A stretch of 64,000 nt of DNA from DASUNQ01 sp044866775 (GTDB lineage Bacteria > Acidobacteriota > Thermoanaerobaculia > Multivoradales > UBA5704), in contig JBIOUG010000099.1 of the NCBI GenBank assembly GCA_044866775.1, positions 1 to 64,000 on the forward strand, read 5' to 3'. Of the stretch, positions 61,975 through 64,000 are shown piece by piece (the stretch's first letter is position 1; each line of letters begins with the position of its first letter). Both the position numbers and the translations under genes were made by a program. The notes under the pieces are model-generated. The model saw nothing but the letters and a program-made list of their open reading frames with translations, was not told where the DNA came from and searched no databases.

Positions 61975-62781
61975 TCATTCCCGCCACCGCGGCGGCTTCT
62001 TGGTCTCCAAGAAGGTCGCGATGCCGCGCTTGCAGTCGCCGGTCGCGCGGGCGGCGGCGTTGGCGGCGGCGGCGTGGGCCATGGCTTCCGCGAGCGGCAT
62101 GCCGACGATCTCGAGGAGCAGGCGCTTGGTGCGGGCGATCGACTCGGAGCTGCCGTTGGTGAGGATCTGGACGGCCAGCTCCTCGCCGGCGGCGCGCAAG
62201 GTCTCCGCCGGCACGACGCGGTTGGCGAGGCCGATCGCGAGGGCGCGGCGGGCGTCGAGCGGCTGTGGGAAGAGGAGGAGCTCGCGCAGGTCGGCGCCGC
62301 GCACCCGCAGCGGCAGGAAGGTCGCGACGAGCGCCGCCACGAAGCCGATGCGGACCTCGCTGTAGAGGAAGGTCGCGCCCTCGGCGGCGACCACGACGTC
62401 GTGCGCGGTGGCGAGGCCGCAGCCGCCGGCGACGCACGAGCCGTGCACCAGCGCCAGCGTCAGCGCCTCCTGGCGCAGCACGGCGTCGAAGAGGTCGCGC
62501 AGGCGGCGGGAGTCGGCGAGGTTCTCCTCGGCGCCGGCGTCGCGCAGCGCGCGCAGGTGGTCGAGGTCGGCGCCGGCGCAGAAGTGCTTGCCGGCGCCGG
62601 CGAGGAGTACCGCCCGCACGCCCTCCTCGCGCAGCGGCCGCCGGTAGAGCGCGGTCAGCTCCGCGATCATGCGCGGCGAGAGGGCGTTGGCGCGCGGCGC
62701 GTCGTTCAGCGTCACCCACAGGAGGTCGCCGGCCTGGCGGACCTCGATCGCCTCCCAGCGGCCGGTCGCGGCGTCGCTCAT
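61975..62781 (-). CDS. Enoyl-CoA hydratase/isomerase family protein
   Basis: 268 residues. Crotonase features: GKHFCAGADLDHL for the first oxyanion loop and GSCVAGGCGLATAHDVVVAA, which holds the second oxyanion Gly, with EVRIGFVAALVATFL at the catalytic acid position. It is close to AtuE/LiuC-type hydratases of isoprenoid or leucine degradation, supported by its overlap (ATGA) with the AtuA-like gene upstream. Confidence 0.88.
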   Translation of the reverse strand: MSDAATGRWEAIEVRQAGDLLWVTLNDAPRANALSPRMIAELTALYRRPLREEGVRAVLLAGAGKHFCAGADLDHLRALRDAGAEENLADSRRLRDLFDAVLRQEALTLALVHGSCVAGGCGLATAHDVVVAAEGATFLYSEVRIGFVAALVATFLPLRVRGADLRELLLFPQPLDARRALAIGLANRVVPAETLRAAGEELAVQILTNGSSESIARTKRLLLEIVGMPLAEAMAHAAAANAAARATGDCKRGIATFLETKKPPRWRE

Positions 62782-63128
62782 CGTCCGGCCGCGCGCGCCG
62801 CCGCGACCAGTGCGTCCGGCAGCTCGATCTCCATCTGCAGCAGCCCCTGGGCGTGGGTCTTGCCCTGCGCGTCGGTCTTCAGGCTCTCCGTGCCGCCGCC
62901 ACCCAGCGAATCGTGGAGGATGAAGTTCAGGGCGAGGAGGTTCGGCACCTCGAAGCGCTCGACCGGCCCGCGGCAGACCTCGCGGAAGTGCTCCTTGACG
63001 CGCTCGGCGGTGAGCTCGCGGCGCAGCATCTCGTAGACCTCCGGCGTGAGCGCGATGAGGCCGACGTTCGAGGCGTCGCCCTTGTCCCCCGAGCGGGCGA
63101 GCGCCACCTCCGCCAGCCGCACCTTCAC
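62778..63128 (-). CDS. AtuA C-terminal-domain-like protein
   Basis: 116 residues from GTG 63126-63128. It opens VKVRLAEVALARSGDKGDAS followed by NVGLIAL, the signature of the C-terminal domain of AtuA/DUF1446-type acyclic terpene utilisation proteins, and ends LPDALVAAARAAGR. It is encoded apart from the DUF1446 domain (63619 onward), with a membrane protein between. Overlaps (GTGA) that gene and the enoyl-CoA hydratase gene. Confidence 0.82.
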   Translation of the reverse strand: MKVRLAEVALARSGDKGDASNVGLIALTPEVYEMLRRELTAERVKEHFREVCRGPVERFEVPNLLALNFILHDSLGGGGTESLKTDAQGKTHAQGLLQMEIELPDALVAAARAAGR

Positions 63129-63571
63129 GCGCGCTCCTCCGGCGCGCTCGCGGGCTCGTCGGGTGTGCGCACCCGGCTGCGCAGGAGGCCGGCCGCGCCG
63201 GCCGCCGCTACCGGCGCAGCGAGGACGAGCGCCGTCGCCGGCCGCGCCAGAGCCGGGTGGTGGATGGCGGGGAAGACCGCGCGGAGACCGAGGTCGAGCG
63301 CCGCGCCGTGGCGCGCCTCGAGAGCGGCGAAGGCGGTGAGGCCCCCGGCGGTAAGGAGCGCCAACCCTCCCAGCCGACGCGCCCGGCTCCACCCCGCCTG
63401 GAGCCCCCGGTGGAGGAGCACGGTCCAGAGGAAGGCGAGCGCCAGCGCCCAGCCCGCGAAGGCGAGGCGGTCGGCCACCGCGCTCGCGAGGAAGCCCAGC
63501 AGGAGGATCGGCACCAAGCCGCCCAGGAGCGGCGCGTACCACCGCCAGAGCAGAGCCCGGCCGGCGCTCAC
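63125..63571 (-). CDS. Four-helix membrane protein, function unknown
   Basis: 148 residues. Hydrophobic segments lie near 14-30, 35-52, 65-82 and 110-130. The C terminus is polar and acidic. No family recognised. It sits between the two AtuA-like genes and overlaps one by 4 nt, so it is expressed with them; a role in transport of isoprenoid or short-chain acids is only a guess. Confidence 0.7.
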   Translation of the reverse strand: MSAGRALLWRWYAPLLGGLVPILLLGFLASAVADRLAFAGWALALAFLWTVLLHRGLQAGWSRARRLGGLALLTAGGLTAFAALEARHGAALDLGLRAVFPAIHHPALARPATALVLAAPVAAAGAAGLLRSRVRTPDEPASAPEERA

Positions 63572-63618
63572 GAAGTCACCCTACCCGGAAATTCACCGCG
63601 TGGCCGCATGGCCCATGC

Positions 63619-64000
63619 TCATACCTCTTCGACCGTGACCTCGATCCGGCTCTCCACCTCCTCGCGCGCCAGGAGCGCCGGCCAGTAGGCCACCACCTCC
63701 TGCGGCTTGGGACGGCCGCCGGCGAAGCCGGTCACGCCCGGCGGGCCGGCGGTGACGAGCGGCGCGATCTCCATGCCGAAGCGCTCGACCTTCCTGCGGT
63801 CGGCGTCGCGCACGCCGAGCCGCAGCACCACCTCGGGCGGCTCGGCCGGCGCCGGGAAGATCCCCGGCAGGCAGGTGCCGACGCCCAGGAGCTCGACCGA
63901 GCGCTGCTCCGGCTCGAAGGTGACCCCGGCCCGCTCGAGCCGCCGCCACACGGTCTCCGCCGCGAGCTCCGCCTTCGCGACCGCGTCCGGACCCGACAGC
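63619..64000 (-). CDS. AtuA (DUF1446)-family protein, C-terminal fragment
   Basis: The right-edge frame enters the window and ends at 63619 with VEV-like EEV. Visible residues include VELLGVGTCLPGIFPAPAEP, FGMEIAPLVTAGPPGVTGFA and RPKPQEVVAYWP, features of the AtuA/DUF1446 family C-terminal part. The N terminus lies outside the window. AtuA is needed for citronellol and related acyclic terpene degradation in Pseudomonas. Confidence 0.85.
   Translation of the reverse strand, partial: LSGPDAVAKAELAAETVWRRLERAGVTFEPEQRSVELLGVGTCLPGIFPAPAEPPEVVLRLGVRDADRRKVERFGMEIAPLVTAGPPGVTGFAGGRPKPQEVVAYWPALLAREEVESRIEVTVEEV

Noticed and set aside
60124..63036. 970-codon plus-strand frame across the 60-63 kb region
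   Set aside because: It passes through four recognised genes on both strands; composition is typical of shadow frames.

Overview
The window is very GC-rich double-stranded bacterial DNA, densely coded on both strands. Gene content points to an Acidobacteriota member, perhaps near Thermoanaerobaculia: a tricorn-type protease, a carboxypeptidase-regulatory/TonB-type outer-membrane receptor, TPR-fused sulfatase-fold proteins, CHAT-TPR proteins, many secreted peptidases and an RskA-type anti-sigma factor. The outer-membrane receptor and lipoprotein signals indicate a diderm. The phylum call is inference from gene content. I found no rRNA, tRNA, CRISPR array or complete insertion sequence.

Layout. 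1-2.8 kb: tricorn-protease N terminus, a WG-repeat lipoprotein with an apparent frameshift, and a CPA2-type cation/proton antiporter. 2.8-7.0 kb is disturbed accessory DNA: a 14-unit 21-nt tandem repeat, a small unknown protein, a secreted copper-amine-oxidase-like protein between two near-identical hairpins, DoxX, a 30-codon remnant of a PhnB-like gene, and a frameshifted DUF1360 gene.

7.0-19.0 kb (all minus strand) is the most interesting region. An ECF sigma factor and membrane anti-sigma-like protein head a cluster encoding a CHAT-TPR lipoprotein, a subtilase lipoprotein, a two-helix membrane protein, a carboxypeptidase-regulatory-like secreted protein, a metzincin-type zinc peptidase, a 99-aa protein and a 772-aa two-repeat protein. 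Five copies of one bipartite motif, TGTCAGAAA-N13-GCGAAG, lie just upstream of five transcription units here and were found nowhere else by eye. I read this as a sigma factor with its own peptidase/CHAT regulon; because the sigma gene lies upstream of the motif that precedes the anti-sigma gene, the circuit would be negative feedback.

19-41.5 kb is largely housekeeping: MBL hydrolase, S10 carboxypeptidase, mutM, holA, a DksA-type zinc-finger protein with a long histone-H1-like tail, rlmH, def, ileS, phosphohexomutase, YugP-like protease, UPF0182 protein, SDR, an ECF sigma/RskA pair, thioesterase and tdk. 41.5-49 kb is a second CHAT locus on the plus strand (CHAT-TPR protein, unknown protein, subtilase, secreted unknown protein), without a sigma factor or the motif. 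49-64 kb: HAD phosphatases, IscA-type protein, YgfZ, hydrolases, two TPR-fused sulfatase-fold lipoproteins flanking a TonB-type receptor, an aminotransferase, a DUF3800 remnant, and an overlapping AtuA-like/enoyl-CoA hydratase operon that runs off the right edge.
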